From positions 1-64,000 of the forward strand of contig JBDGRL010000005.1 of NCBI GenBank assembly GCA_042218065.1: a stretch of DNA of 64,000 nt, given 5' to 3'. The translations under genes were made by a program, and so were the position numbers. The DNA comes from JBDGRJ01 sp042218065. Lineage in GTDB: Bacteria > Patescibacteriota > Patescibacteriia > Magasanikbacterales > UBA922. Shown piece by piece: positions 1 to 10,033 of the stretch (positions are counted from its first letter, which is position 1; each line of letters begins with the position of its first letter). The notes beneath the pieces were generated by a model. The model saw only the letters and a program-made list of their open reading frames with translations, was not told the origin of the DNA and ran no database searches.

Positions 1-1
1 T

Positions 2-3000
2 CTATTTAGCAGCTCAGTCAGCTCTTCTGATTCTGGCGCCTTTGTGTTCGATACTCAAAATGATTTGGACAAATCAAGTAATGTGTTGACGGTAAAAGAA
101 AATGGGTCAAGCTATCTTGATATTACCGGCACTGGCACAACTACTGTTTATAATGATTTCCTTGTAGGAACAACTACGGAAAATATAACTACATCCAGCT
201 TCAATATGAACGGAGATGATGCTTATATAAATGATCAGCTCGGAGTAGGAAATGAAATATTTGCAGAGAATGCTGTACATGTAGGTACTAGCTCACTCCA
301 TCTTACAGGTGATATATCCGGAGGAAAGATTAGAATGGATCAAGGCCCTCTTAGTATAGAATCGCAAGGGGGTAAGTTAAGCTTAAATAATAACTCAAAT
401 AAGAATATTATAACTGGTAACGGAAATTTTGGAATAAATACTACTACTCCTGATGAGGAGCTAACAGTTAAAGGAGATGTCAATTTGGCTGATGGTTCTC
501 TTCAGATAGCTTCTAGCAGTACTTCTGGTGCTGGATTTGTTGGTGTAAATGTAGCTTCTCCTGGGGTTTATGAGTTCGAAGCATTAGGCGATATACGTTT
601 AGGACAAGACTCAATTAAGATCAACTCTACTACAGATAATGTAGGTATAAACACTACTTCTCCTGATAAGCAATTAGTTATCGATGGAACCACTCAGGCG
701 GATGGTCAGTTAAATGTTAGTGGTACTTCTAAATTTGACTCTAGTGCTAGTTTTCAAGCTACTAGTACATTCAATGCTCCAACTAGATTTAACAAAGCAA
801 ATCTTTTCCGAGGTAAAATAGGTAACCCAGAGAAGTTAAATAATATTTCTGACTCGGATAATAATACAAGTCTTTCCGAGCCTGTGGATATAGATGTATC
901 CGGAGATTATGCCTATGTAGTTGCTTCCAGCAGTCCTGCTTTACAGGTAATAGATATTTCAGATCCAAATAATCCAACCACTACTGACAGTATAGGGTCT
1001 GGTATATCAGATTTTTCCAACCCCCAAGAAGTAGTTGTGAGAGATAATTATGCTTACATAGCTGTTCATAATAGCAATAATAAAAATCTTCAAGTTATAG
1101 ATATTTCTAATCCAAGTAATTTAAAAGAAGCAGGTAGTTTTTTTAATAAAGCTGCTACCGATATAGCAGTAAAAGGTAATTATGCGTTTTTAACAGAACC
1201 AGGAGGAACAGTAATAGTAATTGATGTTTCTGACCCGACTAAAATTGATAGTTCAGGTCCAAGTGATGACCAGGTAACAACTATTAATAATGGTTCTAAC
1301 CCTAGGGAAATAGAAATATCGGAAAATTATGCATATATTGCTTATACTGGCAGTGATGAGCTTGAAATTTCAGATATAAGTGATCCTAAAAACCCTAAAT
1401 CTATTTCTATTACTGGTGTAACACTTAATAACCCTGTTGATATAGAAGTATCAGGCAAATATGCTTATATAGCAACTGGACCGGAAAATTTGGAGATTTT
1501 AGATATTTCCGATCCTAAAAACCCTGAATCAGTCAATATAAAAAGTCTTGGGGTTGTACCAGAAGATATATATGTGTCAGGAAGGTATATTTACATAGCT
1601 GAAGCTGATGGAAACCTCGAGATATATGATGCAGGAAATGATCCTTCCAGTCTTACTCAGGTTAGCAGAACCTCTTTCACTTCTCAGAGCAATCAAATTC
1701 AGAGCAGTCAAATTTTAAGTGTACATGTTGCAGGTAATTACGGTTTTGTTGGTGGTTTTGACCAAAGTACATTCTTTACTATTGACTTGGAGGGAGCTGA
1801 CATATCAAATGCAGAAATAGGCAACGCTAAGATTTCAAATCTACAAGTAAAACAGCCGGCTAAATTCAGCGATAGTCTAAATGTAAATGGGGGGCTTTCA
1901 ATAGGCTCAAATGGTCTTATGATCACAGGAGGTGACTTTGCCATGGGACATGCAACTTCTAGCTTATCAGTAACTAGTAGTTTACAGTTTAATGATACAG
2001 CTGTATTTGAAAGTACGGTTAGTTCTTCCGATGCAAATTCTTTTGTATTTGATACTCATCATAACATAGACAAATCTAGCAAAATTTTCTCAATAAGAGA
2101 TAACGGCTCCGAGATATTTAATATAAATGGTGCTGGTACGTCAACCTTTAAAGGGGGTGATGTAGGAGTAGGTACTAGTAAACCTGATGATTTAACTGCT
2201 AATCCGGATATACATATAACAGATGGAGCTCTTTGTGTAGACGATGATAGTTCCTGCCAAGATAGCCTGAATCCAGGTGATATAGCAGCAGTCAATACAA
2301 CCATACAAAATGCAGATCTAGCTGAGTTGTATGCAAGTAAACAAAACCTAAAGTCGGGTGAATTAGTAAAATTAGATGATAATTCCTCTGGCAAAGTAAA
2401 AAGGACAAGTAAGATTTATGATAAAGGCCTCCTAGGAGTAGTATCAAGCGACCCTGGAGTCTTACTGGGCAGTTCTGCATCAGGAACATATCCAATAGCC
2501 CTTTCTGGTAGGGTCCCGACAAAAGTAAACGACTCCGGTGGTGATATCCATGTCGGAGACCCGATCACTGCTAGCTCAGCTGACGGGGTGGGCATGAAAG
2601 CAGATCATTCTTCTCAGATAGTAGGTTATGCCCTTGAATCCTTCACTGGCAGCGGTACTACTACTATCAACGTCTTTATAAGCCCGGAAGAGAAGTATAA
2701 TGAGGATGAGTTTAAGATAGCTAAGGGTGGTAACATAGGATTTGGGACTACGACTCCTGAATATAGGCTAGATGTGGAAGGTACAGCTCAAGCTGAGCTG
2801 TTCAAATCGAGCTCTTCAAGTGCTATGAGTGATTTAGCCGGAGGTTTGACGGTCGGACCGAAAGGGTTTGTGCTGGAAGGAGGCTTTACTATGAGCAGCG
2901 CCAATCCTTCTATAAGCTCTACTAATAAGCTAAACTTTGACTCTACCACCTTGTTTGAAAATAGTGTCACTTCCAGTGATGATTACGCTTACATATTCAA

Positions 3001-5389
3001 CACCACTAATCAGCTCGGGATAAGCAGCAGCACTTACCTGATGTCGATTCGAAACAACGATCAGCCTCAGCTATCAGTAGCTACCAATGGTGATGTGCAT
3101 GCAGGCGGCACTCTCTTTGCTGATGGCCTAAATACAAATGAAAATGATCCGGGCGATCTGGCTGAAGAGGTGAGCATAAAGCCGGGACAAAGTGTTGAGC
3201 CGGGAGAAGTATTGGTAGTGGATTCGGATAATGTAGATACTTACAGGGAAAGCAAAAAACCTTACTCTTCTGCTGTAGCAGGAGTTGTATCGACTGACCC
3301 ATCTATCACTATAGGTGGCACAAAATCTGATAATAAGGCAGTGATGGCAATGGTTGGCAGAGTACCGACCAAAGTTACTACAGAAAACGGTGAGATTAAT
3401 CGAGGGGATCTGCTAGTCTCTGCATCCAAGCCTGGTCATGCCATGAAGTATGATCCTTCTGCGGATATAGATAATACCGCTATATCCTCGGTCGGAATAG
3501 CGCTTGAGAGTTTCTCGGGCTCAGAATCTGAAACTTCTACAGGCAAAATAATGACTTTGGTGAAATCTGGTTGGATCTCAAATTATGGTCAAAGTATAAC
3601 CAACATCAAAAAAGACATTACACAAATTGCTAAAGCAAAAGGAGTCAATGTAAATAACAAGCCTTCTAAGTTAACTGTCGAAACCTCTGACAGCGGAGAT
3701 ATAGAGTACAAGAAACATGGAAACTTAGACTTGGCTGGTAATAATATAGTAAATGTTTCCGGTATTAGAGGGGCAAATAATAAGTGGTCTATTGATACAA
3801 ACGGTAGATTTGTTACCAATGTTAAGACCTCCCAGGGTGACAAATCTCTATACACCATCCAATCAGATAATGAAGCTTATTACACCTTCTTTGGTACAGA
3901 TAAGCTGAAAGGAGGAAAAAAAGAGGTTAGATTTGAAAAGTTCCGCCAAGATATTATAGACGAAAGCTACCCGATTCAAGTTAATGTCACTTTGAAGTCT
4001 CCGGCAAATGGGATTTATGTAAGCGAAAGCAGTGAAAAAGGATTCACGGTGAAAGAAACAGGTGATGGCGAGTCCAGTGCAAAGTTTGACTGGACGGTGA
4101 TAGCAAAAAGAGAAACTGCCGATAGTGACAAATCAGTTCAGCCTCATGGAGGGTGTACGAATCCTAGAGCAACAAATTATGATCCTACCGCAACAAAAGA
4201 TGATGGCAGTTGCAAGATTGCAGGGTGTTTGGATATAAAAGCTGCCAACTATGACTCGACTGCTACTATTGGAGGGCGCATAGATTGCGTGTATAAAGAG
4301 TCGAAAGTAGTAAAAGGCTGTACTGCCAAGAGAGCAAGTAATTACGACCCTGAAGCAAACCTAAACGATGGAAGCTGTAACTTCAAGACCAAAAGTGAAA
4401 AAGAAAGCGAAAAGGACACCCAAGCACCTAGTATCGAACTATTGGGCGCAAAAGAAGTGACACTTGAAGTGGGGGATGATTACAATGACCCTGGAGTTGA
4501 GTTGGATGATAATCGTGATAACTCACCTAAGCTTACAACTAAAGTAAATGGTAAAAAAGTTGATAGCTTAAATATAGATACAACAGAACCAAATACGGCT
4601 AAGGTGGTATATAAAGCCGTAGATGATGCGGGCAATGAAAGTAAGGTAAGCAGGACTATAGAAGTTAAAGAAAAAGAAGAAGATGATGGTAAGGATCCGG
4701 AAATAACACTTGAAGGAGAATCGAATATTACACTTACTACTGACCAGAAATATGTTGAACCGGGTGCTAAGGCTACTGATAAAGAAGATGGAGATATCAC
4801 CGACAAGATTAATAAACTTGGTAGTGTAAATGATGAAGTAGCCGGCGAGTATAGTTTGGTCTATAAAGTAGAAGACAGCGATGGAAATAAGGCGAGTGTA
4901 TCGCGCGTTGTTACTATAGAAAAGGTTAGCTCTACAGAGAAGAAAACTAGCCCAGAAAATGATACTAGCACCACAACTAGTTCAAACGAGGAGAATTCTA
5001 ATAGCAGCTCTGAAACAGAAACTAATACTAACTCTAAGACAGAAACCAGTACCACTAAAGACACTTCTGAAACTGAACAAAGCACCTCTACAAGCTCAAG
5101 TACTACACAGACAAGAGAAGAAAATGATGAGACTTCAACTACTTCCACTACCAAAACCACAGAAAAACAGAAAACAGAAGACACTAACCCTAGCACTTCT
5201 AGCTCAGAAACTACTGGAGAAAATAAAAATCAAGAACAAACTAGTGAAGATGAAAAAGGTTCCAAACAAAAAGAAGAAAGACAAACTACTGAAAGTGATA
5301 GTTTAGATGAGAACAAAGATAATCAAGCTACCAGCTCTACGAAAAAAACAGCAAACTCTACTACCACTACCACCCAAACATCGGGATAA
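2..5389 (+). CDS. giant repetitive cell-surface protein, 5' end outside window
   Basis: The frame is open from base 2, before the first GTG at 44, and the residues encoded there match an internal repeat (compare bases 2-130 with 2010-2120), so the gene continues off the left edge. Counting from the GTG, I see tail-fibre-like repeats of the type GINTTTPD...L.V.G, a run of LVIVD-type beta-propeller repeats at about 281-535 (motif VSG.YAY...LEI.DISDP.NP), and two long homologous blocks near 757-880 and 1038-1170, each starting DLAE and containing GRVPTKV. Three Cys-flanked repeats of the form GCTN.RA.NYDP.A..DDGSC lie at bases 4154-4378, followed by two DUF5011-like Ig domains (4426-4925) and a Ser/Thr/Glu-rich tail. 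No LPXTG motif or C-terminal membrane helix is visible. The role is probably adhesin or surface-layer; no enzyme domain is evident. Confidence 0.85.
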   Translation, partial: LFSSSVSSSDSGAFVFDTQNDLDKSSNVLTVKENGSSYLDITGTGTTTVYNDFLVGTTTENITTSSFNMNGDDAYINDQLGVGNEIFAENAVHVGTSSLHLTGDISGGKIRMDQGPLSIESQGGKLSLNNNSNKNIITGNGNFGINTTTPDEELTVKGDVNLADGSLQIASSSTSGAGFVGVNVASPGVYEFEALGDIRLGQDSIKINSTTDNVGINTTSPDKQLVIDGTTQADGQLNVSGTSKFDSSASFQATSTFNAPTRFNKANLFRGKIGNPEKLNNISDSDNNTSLSEPVDIDVSGDYAYVVASSSPALQVIDISDPNNPTTTDSIGSGISDFSNPQEVVVRDNYAYIAVHNSNNKNLQVIDISNPSNLKEAGSFFNKAATDIAVKGNYAFLTEPGGTVIVIDVSDPTKIDSSGPSDDQVTTINNGSNPREIEISENYAYIAYTGSDELEISDISDPKNPKSISITGVTLNNPVDIEVSGKYAYIATGPENLEILDISDPKNPESVNIKSLGVVPEDIYVSGRYIYIAEADGNLEIYDAGNDPSSLTQVSRTSFTSQSNQIQSSQILSVHVAGNYGFVGGFDQSTFFTIDLEGADISNAEIGNAKISNLQVKQPAKFSDSLNVNGGLSIGSNGLMITGGDFAMGHATSSLSVTSSLQFNDTAVFESTVSSSDANSFVFDTHHNIDKSSKIFSIRDNGSEIFNINGAGTSTFKGGDVGVGTSKPDDLTANPDIHITDGALCVDDDSSCQDSLNPGDIAAVNTTIQNADLAELYASKQNLKSGELVKLDDNSSGKVKRTSKIYDKGLLGVVSSDPGVLLGSSASGTYPIALSGRVPTKVNDSGGDIHVGDPITASSADGVGMKADHSSQIVGYALESFTGSGTTTINVFISPEEKYNEDEFKIAKGGNIGFGTTTPEYRLDVEGTAQAELFKSSSSSAMSDLAGGLTVGPKGFVLEGGFTMSSANPSISSTNKLNFDSTTLFENSVTSSDDYAYIFNTTNQLGISSSTYLMSIRNNDQPQLSVATNGDVHAGGTLFADGLNTNENDPGDLAEEVSIKPGQSVEPGEVLVVDSDNVDTYRESKKPYSSAVAGVVSTDPSITIGGTKSDNKAVMAMVGRVPTKVTTENGEINRGDLLVSASKPGHAMKYDPSADIDNTAISSVGIALESFSGSESETSTGKIMTLVKSGWISNYGQSITNIKKDITQIAKAKGVNVNNKPSKLTVETSDSGDIEYKKHGNLDLAGNNIVNVSGIRGANNKWSIDTNGRFVTNVKTSQGDKSLYTIQSDNEAYYTFFGTDKLKGGKKEVRFEKFRQDIIDESYPIQVNVTLKSPANGIYVSESSEKGFTVKETGDGESSAKFDWTVIAKRETADSDKSVQPHGGCTNPRATNYDPTATKDDGSCKIAGCLDIKAANYDSTATIGGRIDCVYKESKVVKGCTAKRASNYDPEANLNDGSCNFKTKSEKESEKDTQAPSIELLGAKEVTLEVGDDYNDPGVELDDNRDNSPKLTTKVNGKKVDSLNIDTTEPNTAKVVYKAVDDAGNESKVSRTIEVKEKEEDDGKDPEITLEGESNITLTTDQKYVEPGAKATDKEDGDITDKINKLGSVNDEVAGEYSLVYKVEDSDGNKASVSRVVTIEKVSSTEKKTSPENDTSTTTSSNEENSNSSSETETNTNSKTETSTTKDTSETEQSTSTSSSTTQTREENDETSTTSTTKTTEKQKTEDTNPSTSSSETTGENKNQEQTSEDEKGSKQKEERQTTESDSLDENKDNQATSSTKKTANSTTTTTQTSG

Positions 5390-5418
5390 AACTTACGAAA
5401 AGTTAAGGGTGTGGTAGC

Positions 5419-5447
5419 TTGACATTAACCTCATTATTAGCTAGATT
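5419..5447 (+). promoter_or_regulatory. sigma-70-type promoter upstream of glyS
   Basis: TTGACA at 5419-5424 is followed after exactly 17 bases by TAGATT at 5442-5447, a full -35 match and a 4/6 -10 match. It lies in the 86-base gap between the surface protein and glyS and would give a short leader before the ATG at 5476. Confidence 0.55.
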
Positions 5448-5475
5448 TAAAACCTAATTAATAATTAAAATAGAT

Positions 5476-6837
5476 ATGGCTGATTTAATGCAAAAAATAA
5501 AATCCTTATGCAAAAGACGCGGCTTTATCTTTCAAGGCTCCGATATTTATGGAGGTTTAGCCAATACCTGGGATTATGGTCCGATGGGGTCGCAGCTGAA
5601 AAAAAATATTAAAAACCACTGGTGGAAAAAAGCAGTAGAGAGCAGGTCCGATATTGAAGGCCTGGATGGGTCCATTTTGATGAGCCCCAGAGTTTGGGAG
5701 GCTTCGGGTCATGCTAGTGGGTTTGTAGATCCGCTTGTTGAGGATGTCGAGACTCATGAACGATATAGAGCCGATCACTTGATAGAGGAAGAGCTGGACA
5801 TTCAAGCAGAAGGCATGGACATGGAAGAAATGCAGGAAGCAATAGAAGAAAATGATATTAAAAGCCCGGAAGGAAATGAGCTGACTAAGCCCAAGAGGTT
5901 TAATTTGATGTTTGAAACCAATATAGGTCCTACTGATGCTGGTAAAAATACTTTTCTCCGGCCTGAGACAGCCCAAGCTATATTCGTTAATTTTAAGAAA
6001 GTTTTGGATACAACCCGACAAAAACTACCTTTTGGTATAGCTCAGATCGGTAAAGCTTTCCGAAATGAAATTACACCAGGTAACTATATATTTCGAACTT
6101 TGGAGTTCGAACAGATGGAGATAGAGTACTTTATAGAAGAGGAGCAGTGGGAGGAGGTCTTTGATCAATGGAATAGTTGGCTTGAGGAGTGGGCAAAAGA
6201 AATAGGGTTGGATATGTCTAGGTTGCATAGATATGACAAACCTGATTCTGAGCTTAGTCATTATGCTAAAAAGACTATAGATTTTGAGTTTGAATACCCG
6301 TTTGGAATTAATGAACTCTGGGGGTTGGCATATAGGACTGATTTTGATTTGAAAAGCCACCAGGAGCATTCTGGAGAGAAACTAGTCTATACTGATCCTC
6401 AAGATCAATCAAATAAGATAATTCCTCATGTGATAGAACCATCTCTTGGTGTCGACCGAACTCTATTAGCTCTCCTTGTGAGTGCTTACGAAGAAGAGGA
6501 GGTAGATGGGAATGAAAGAACTGTGATGAGGTTTAAACCAGAAATTGCCCCAAATCAAGTAGCTGTATTCCCTCTTATGGACAAGGATGGCCTTGGAGAA
6601 CACGCTCAAGAGATTTATGAAGATATAAGAACTGAATATAGAGTGGAATATGATGACTCTGGCAGTATAGGAAAAAGATATAGAAGACAAGACGAGATCG
6701 GAACCCCTTATTGTATTACGGTTGACTATGATTCATTAGAGGGTGAGGGGGTTACTGTAAGAGATCGAGATACTATGGAGCAAGATAGAGTTCAAGAAGA
6801 TGAGTTAGTTGATTACTTTGATGAGAAGATAAGCTAG
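5476..6837 (+). CDS. glyS: glycyl-tRNA synthetase, dimeric (eukaryote/archaea-like) type
   Basis: Charges tRNA-Gly with glycine in the cytoplasm. This is the single-chain alpha2 class II enzyme, not the alpha2beta2 GlyQ/GlyS type. Visible hallmarks are the N-terminal block GSDIYGGLANTWDYGPMG, a RPETAQAIFVNF block near residue 162, the motif 2 region with FRNEITP near 195, motif 3 EPSLGVDRTLLALL near 321, and a C-terminal anticodon-binding domain starting at APNQVAVFPL. At 453 residues it is near the short end for the family. The ATG at 5476 has no Shine-Dalgarno sequence, only an A/T-rich leader, as for most genes here. A promoter-like sequence lies just upstream. Confidence 0.96.
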   Translation: MADLMQKIKSLCKRRGFIFQGSDIYGGLANTWDYGPMGSQLKKNIKNHWWKKAVESRSDIEGLDGSILMSPRVWEASGHASGFVDPLVEDVETHERYRADHLIEEELDIQAEGMDMEEMQEAIEENDIKSPEGNELTKPKRFNLMFETNIGPTDAGKNTFLRPETAQAIFVNFKKVLDTTRQKLPFGIAQIGKAFRNEITPGNYIFRTLEFEQMEIEYFIEEEQWEEVFDQWNSWLEEWAKEIGLDMSRLHRYDKPDSELSHYAKKTIDFEFEYPFGINELWGLAYRTDFDLKSHQEHSGEKLVYTDPQDQSNKIIPHVIEPSLGVDRTLLALLVSAYEEEEVDGNERTVMRFKPEIAPNQVAVFPLMDKDGLGEHAQEIYEDIRTEYRVEYDDSGSIGKRYRRQDEIGTPYCITVDYDSLEGEGVTVRDRDTMEQDRVQEDELVDYFDEKIS

Positions 6838-6876
6838 ACGGCTGAATCTATAACTTAGTTATTTTACTGGACAACA

Positions 6877-8142
6877 ATGACTAAAACACAGACTTTAAGC
6901 AATAAGACTCGGATTACAATCGCTAATCAAGAGGGCACAGATGCAGCAACAATTCTAGTGATGCTACCGGTAGGATCAAGAAATGAGCCTGAGGATTTGT
7001 ATGGAGTATCTCATTTTATTGAGCATATGATTTTTAAAGGCACAGAAAAACGTCCTACTAGCTTGGATATTAGCAGAGAGATAGATAGACTAGGGGCGGA
7101 TTATAATGCTTTTACCTCAAAGGAATATACCGGGTTTTATATCAAAGTAGCATCGAATCATATTAATCAAGCAGTAGAAATCTTGTCTGATGTAGTGTAT
7201 AACTCAGTCTTTGATCCTGAGGAAATGAAAAAAGAAAAATCAGTGATCACTGAGGAAATTAATATGTATGAAGACAATCCTGCAATGAATATCAGAAACT
7301 TGTTTGGTAAAGTTATGTACAAAGACTCTCCGCTAGAGCACGATATCTATGGCACTAGAGAGAGTGTGTTAAATCTGAATAGAGAAGATGTAGTTGCTTA
7401 TCGAGACAAGTATTATCGCCCTGAAGTGATTCAGATCATCGGGTCCGGTTCTGTAGGAGGAACTCAAGAAATAATTGGAGATCATTTTGGAGCTGAAAAA
7501 AGCACAAAAGAAGCAGATCTAGAAACAGAACCCGCCAGCTTTGGTCCGTTACAAACACAAGAAAGGTATGAAGTACAAAAAGAAGAGACAGACCAATTCC
7601 AGCTAATGCTGGGGTTTCCTGGACGTAAGTTAGGCCACTCTGACCTTCCAGCTTTAAAGGTGTTAAATAATGTGTTGGGTGCTAACATGAGCTCTCGGCT
7701 ATTTGTAAACATTAGAGAGAAGCTAGGATTGGCTTATTCAATTCGTAGTGGGCTTGCAAGCTATTCTGATATTGGTCACCTTTATATTAAATCCGGCTTA
7801 GATTCAAAAAATATAGACAAAGCTTTATCTGAGATTAAAAAGACGCTCAAGGATATAAAAGAATATGGGCTGGAACAAGATGAGTTTGAGGATGCTAAAA
7901 CTAATATAAAGGGAAGCATGAAGTTAAAAATGGAAGATTCTAAGGCTAGAGCGATGTGGATTGGTCGTAGAATGGTTATATTAAATGAGACTTACACTCC
8001 GGATCAGTTTATAGACCAGATAAAATCAGTATCAAAATCAGAAGTTGAAGAGGTGGCTCAAGAGATTTTTGATTTTGATAAGATGCGCTTAGCTGGTATT
8101 GGTGATGTTGAGGATAATATAATCAGAAAACATTTAGAGTAA
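6877..8142 (+). CDS. M16 family zinc metallopeptidase (processing-peptidase-like)
   Basis: A predicted zinc endopeptidase of the pitrilysin/M16 clan. The inverted zinc motif HFIEH is at residues 46-50, and the distal zinc-ligand Glu lies in VITEEINMYEDNP (about residue 126), 76 residues later as is usual for M16. The C-terminal half has the M16 partner-like domain, including a GLAYSIRSG stretch typical of the family. At 421 residues it matches single-unit M16B proteins such as PqqL or mitochondrial-processing-peptidase beta homologues. No signal peptide is visible, so it is likely cytoplasmic. It sits 39 bases after glyS and 25 before tpiA, probably in the same transcript. The physiological substrate cannot be told from sequence. 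Confidence 0.92.
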   Translation: MTKTQTLSNKTRITIANQEGTDAATILVMLPVGSRNEPEDLYGVSHFIEHMIFKGTEKRPTSLDISREIDRLGADYNAFTSKEYTGFYIKVASNHINQAVEILSDVVYNSVFDPEEMKKEKSVITEEINMYEDNPAMNIRNLFGKVMYKDSPLEHDIYGTRESVLNLNREDVVAYRDKYYRPEVIQIIGSGSVGGTQEIIGDHFGAEKSTKEADLETEPASFGPLQTQERYEVQKEETDQFQLMLGFPGRKLGHSDLPALKVLNNVLGANMSSRLFVNIREKLGLAYSIRSGLASYSDIGHLYIKSGLDSKNIDKALSEIKKTLKDIKEYGLEQDEFEDAKTNIKGSMKLKMEDSKARAMWIGRRMVILNETYTPDQFIDQIKSVSKSEVEEVAQEIFDFDKMRLAGIGDVEDNIIRKHLE

Positions 8143-8167
8143 ATTTATAAATTATTAATTAAAAAAT

Positions 8168-8920
8168 ATGCACATTTTTGCTAACTGGAAAATGTATCTT
8201 GACCTAGAGGAGTCGAGACAGGTCACGCAAGAAATTTCTCAAACTCAGCTTAGAAAAGAAGTTAATACGGTTATTTTTCCTAATTCTATTTCGTTTTGTG
8301 AAGTAAAAGACATTCTAAAGGATACCGATTTTCAACTGGGAGCTCAAAATGTGTCCTGGTCACCAAAAGGTGCTTATACAGGAGCTATTTCAGCACATAT
8401 TTTTGCTCAAGCAGGCACTGATTACGCCCTGGTTGGCCACTCTGAAAGAAGACATATTTTTGGGGAGTCTAATGAAGCTACTATGAAAAAAGTTAAATCT
8501 TGTTTGCAAGAAGATATCACCCCAGTGCTTTGTGTAGGTGAGACTAAAGAAGATCTGGAAAATGGTGATAAAGAGCTGGTACTAGGAGAACAGCTGTCAG
8601 TAGTATTTGAGAATGTAGATTTGAGCGCCGAGGATATTATTGTCGGATATGAGCCAGTTTGGGCTATTGCTGGAAGCGGTGAAGGGGAAAGTTGTTCCCC
8701 TGTTCAGGCAGAAGAAACTCACCACTGGATAAAAGATAGACTTCAAAATTATGTGGAAGATGAGGTTGAGGTAGTTTATGGAGGTAGTGTTGAGAGTGAT
8801 AATGTGCTATCATACATTTCGTCATCAAATATTGATGGTATTTTGGCAGGACATGCTTCTGCGAATCCACAGGAATTTCAATCCTTAATTTCAAAGGTTG
8901 AGTCCACATATGACCAGTAG
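8168..8920 (+). CDS. tpiA: triosephosphate isomerase
   Basis: Interconverts dihydroxyacetone phosphate and glyceraldehyde 3-phosphate in glycolysis. All catalytic residues are visible: N6 and K8 in ANWKM, H91 in VGHSERR and E162 in YEPVWAIAGSG, with the phosphate-binding YGGSV near the C terminus. The length of 250 residues is standard. The ATG at 8168 gives the canonical ANWKM start and has only an A/T-rich leader. The 3' end overlaps the next gene's ATG by 11 bases, suggesting translational coupling. Confidence 0.97.
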   Translation: MHIFANWKMYLDLEESRQVTQEISQTQLRKEVNTVIFPNSISFCEVKDILKDTDFQLGAQNVSWSPKGAYTGAISAHIFAQAGTDYALVGHSERRHIFGESNEATMKKVKSCLQEDITPVLCVGETKEDLENGDKELVLGEQLSVVFENVDLSAEDIIVGYEPVWAIAGSGEGESCSPVQAEETHHWIKDRLQNYVEDEVEVVYGGSVESDNVLSYISSSNIDGILAGHASANPQEFQSLISKVESTYDQ

Positions 8921-9830
8921 TATTATACCATTTTTAATCATAATACTTGCACTAGGAATTATTTTATTTTTAGTGATTCGTAACTATTCTAGCATAGTGT
9001 TGTTGGACATTGATTCTATTCCTGGAAAAGAAGACCAAAAGAAAAAGGTGGAATACCTAAAGAAAAGGGTACAAAAGAAAGCTGAGGAGGTTAAAACAGA
9101 TAGGTTAGAAAAATTAAGCCCGGTTGTGGAGTTCTTTGAGTCAACAAAATCGAAATTTAAGGACTATATCCACGACATTAGAGAAAAAGCAAAACAACTA
9201 CAAGAGCAGCAAAAACAACAAAAATTAGAACAGGGAGCGAAACAAAAGGATAAAGAGGATTTACTGGACAGTTTGCTGAAAGATGGTGAGCATGCTTTGA
9301 AAGAAGGAGAACTTGATGTTGCTGAAGAGAAATTTTTGGAAGCAATTAGGTTAGATTCAAAGAATTTTCGTGCTTACAGAAATTTAGGTGAGGTTTATTT
9401 TAAGAAGGAGGAGTTTGAACAAGCACAAGAAACATATGAGTTTTTAACTGAGTTAAAACCAAACGATGATTCCATTTTAGTTAAATTAGGCGAGACTTAT
9501 GAGAAATTGGACGAGATAGAAAAAGCAGTTGATTGCTACCAACAAGCAGTTCTTATAAATGAAAATAACTCTTCTAGATTCGTTAAGTTGACGAATTTAC
9601 TAGAATCTATAGATGAGTACGAGGCAGCACTTGAGTCTATTGAACAAGCAGTTGCTTTGGAGCCAAAAAACCCTAGATACCTTGACAGATTAGTTGAGCT
9701 TGCTATAATTACTGATGATCTACAGCTGGCTGAGGATGCTTTTGAGCAGTTAAGAATGGTTAATCCGGACAATGAAAAGTTAGATGTTCTACGTGATAAG
9801 ATAGAGAAGGCAAGGGAGGTAGGATCTTAA
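8910..9830 (+). CDS. membrane-anchored TPR protein
   Basis: An N-terminal transmembrane helix (about residues 5-23 from the ATG: SIIPFLIIILALGIILFLV) is followed by a Lys/Glu/Gln-rich probable coiled coil to about residue 120. Three to four tetratricopeptide repeats follow (signature pieces AEEKFLEAIRLDSKNFRAY, AVDCYQQAVLINENN, ALESIEQAVALEPKNPRY). TPRs usually scaffold protein complexes. A longer reading from TTG at 8898 is possible, but the ATG at 8910 places the hydrophobic helix right at the N terminus and is preferred. It overlaps tpiA by 11 bases. The specific partner is unknown. Confidence 0.85.
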   Translation: MTSSIIPFLIIILALGIILFLVIRNYSSIVLLDIDSIPGKEDQKKKVEYLKKRVQKKAEEVKTDRLEKLSPVVEFFESTKSKFKDYIHDIREKAKQLQEQQKQQKLEQGAKQKDKEDLLDSLLKDGEHALKEGELDVAEEKFLEAIRLDSKNFRAYRNLGEVYFKKEEFEQAQETYEFLTELKPNDDSILVKLGETYEKLDEIEKAVDCYQQAVLINENNSSRFVKLTNLLESIDEYEAALESIEQAVALEPKNPRYLDRLVELAIITDDLQLAEDAFEQLRMVNPDNEKLDVLRDKIEKAREVGS

Positions 9831-9836
9831 AATAAT

Positions 9837-9908
9837 GCCACCCTAGCTCAGCGGCAGAGCAACTGCTTTGTAAGCAGTCGGTCAGGAGTTCGAATCTCCT
9901 GGGTGGCT
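9837..9908 (+). tRNA. tRNA-Thr (anticodon TGT)
   Basis: The 7-bp acceptor stem GCCACCC/GGGTGGC closes 9837-9843 with 9901-9907. The anticodon stem ACTGC/GCAGT encloses the loop TTTGTAA, giving anticodon TGT. The T-loop has GTTCGAATC. No CCA is encoded. It starts six bases after the TPR gene and is followed by tRNA-Tyr. Confidence 0.95.
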
Positions 9909-9945
9909 CTATGAGTTGTTTATTTATTGTGTATCACTGATTTGC

Positions 9946-10031
9946 GGGTCGGTAGCAAAGTCTGGCCAAATGCAGCAGACTGTAAATCTGCCGGCATTAC
10001 GCCTTCGGGGGTTCAAATCCCTCCCGGCCCA
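9946..10031 (+). tRNA. tRNA-Tyr (anticodon GTA)
   Basis: The acceptor stem GGGTCGG pairs with CCGGCCC (10024-10030, one G-T pair). The anticodon stem GCAGA/TCTGC encloses CTGTAAA, giving anticodon GTA. A long variable arm is present, as expected for bacterial tRNA-Tyr, and the T-arm contains GTTCAAATC. CCA is not encoded. The last 17 bases of the gene plus two more (10015-10033) are repeated exactly 170 bp downstream. Confidence 0.95.
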
Positions 10032-10033
10032 CA

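Noticed and set aside
2..5389. Prophage region because of tail-fibre-like repeats
   Set aside because: No capsid, terminase, portal or integrase genes follow, and the next genes are housekeeping. The repeats fit a cell-surface protein.
4940..5389. LPXTG or C-terminal membrane anchor on the giant surface protein
   Set aside because: The tail is Ser/Thr/Glu-rich and ends without a hydrophobic helix or sorting motif.
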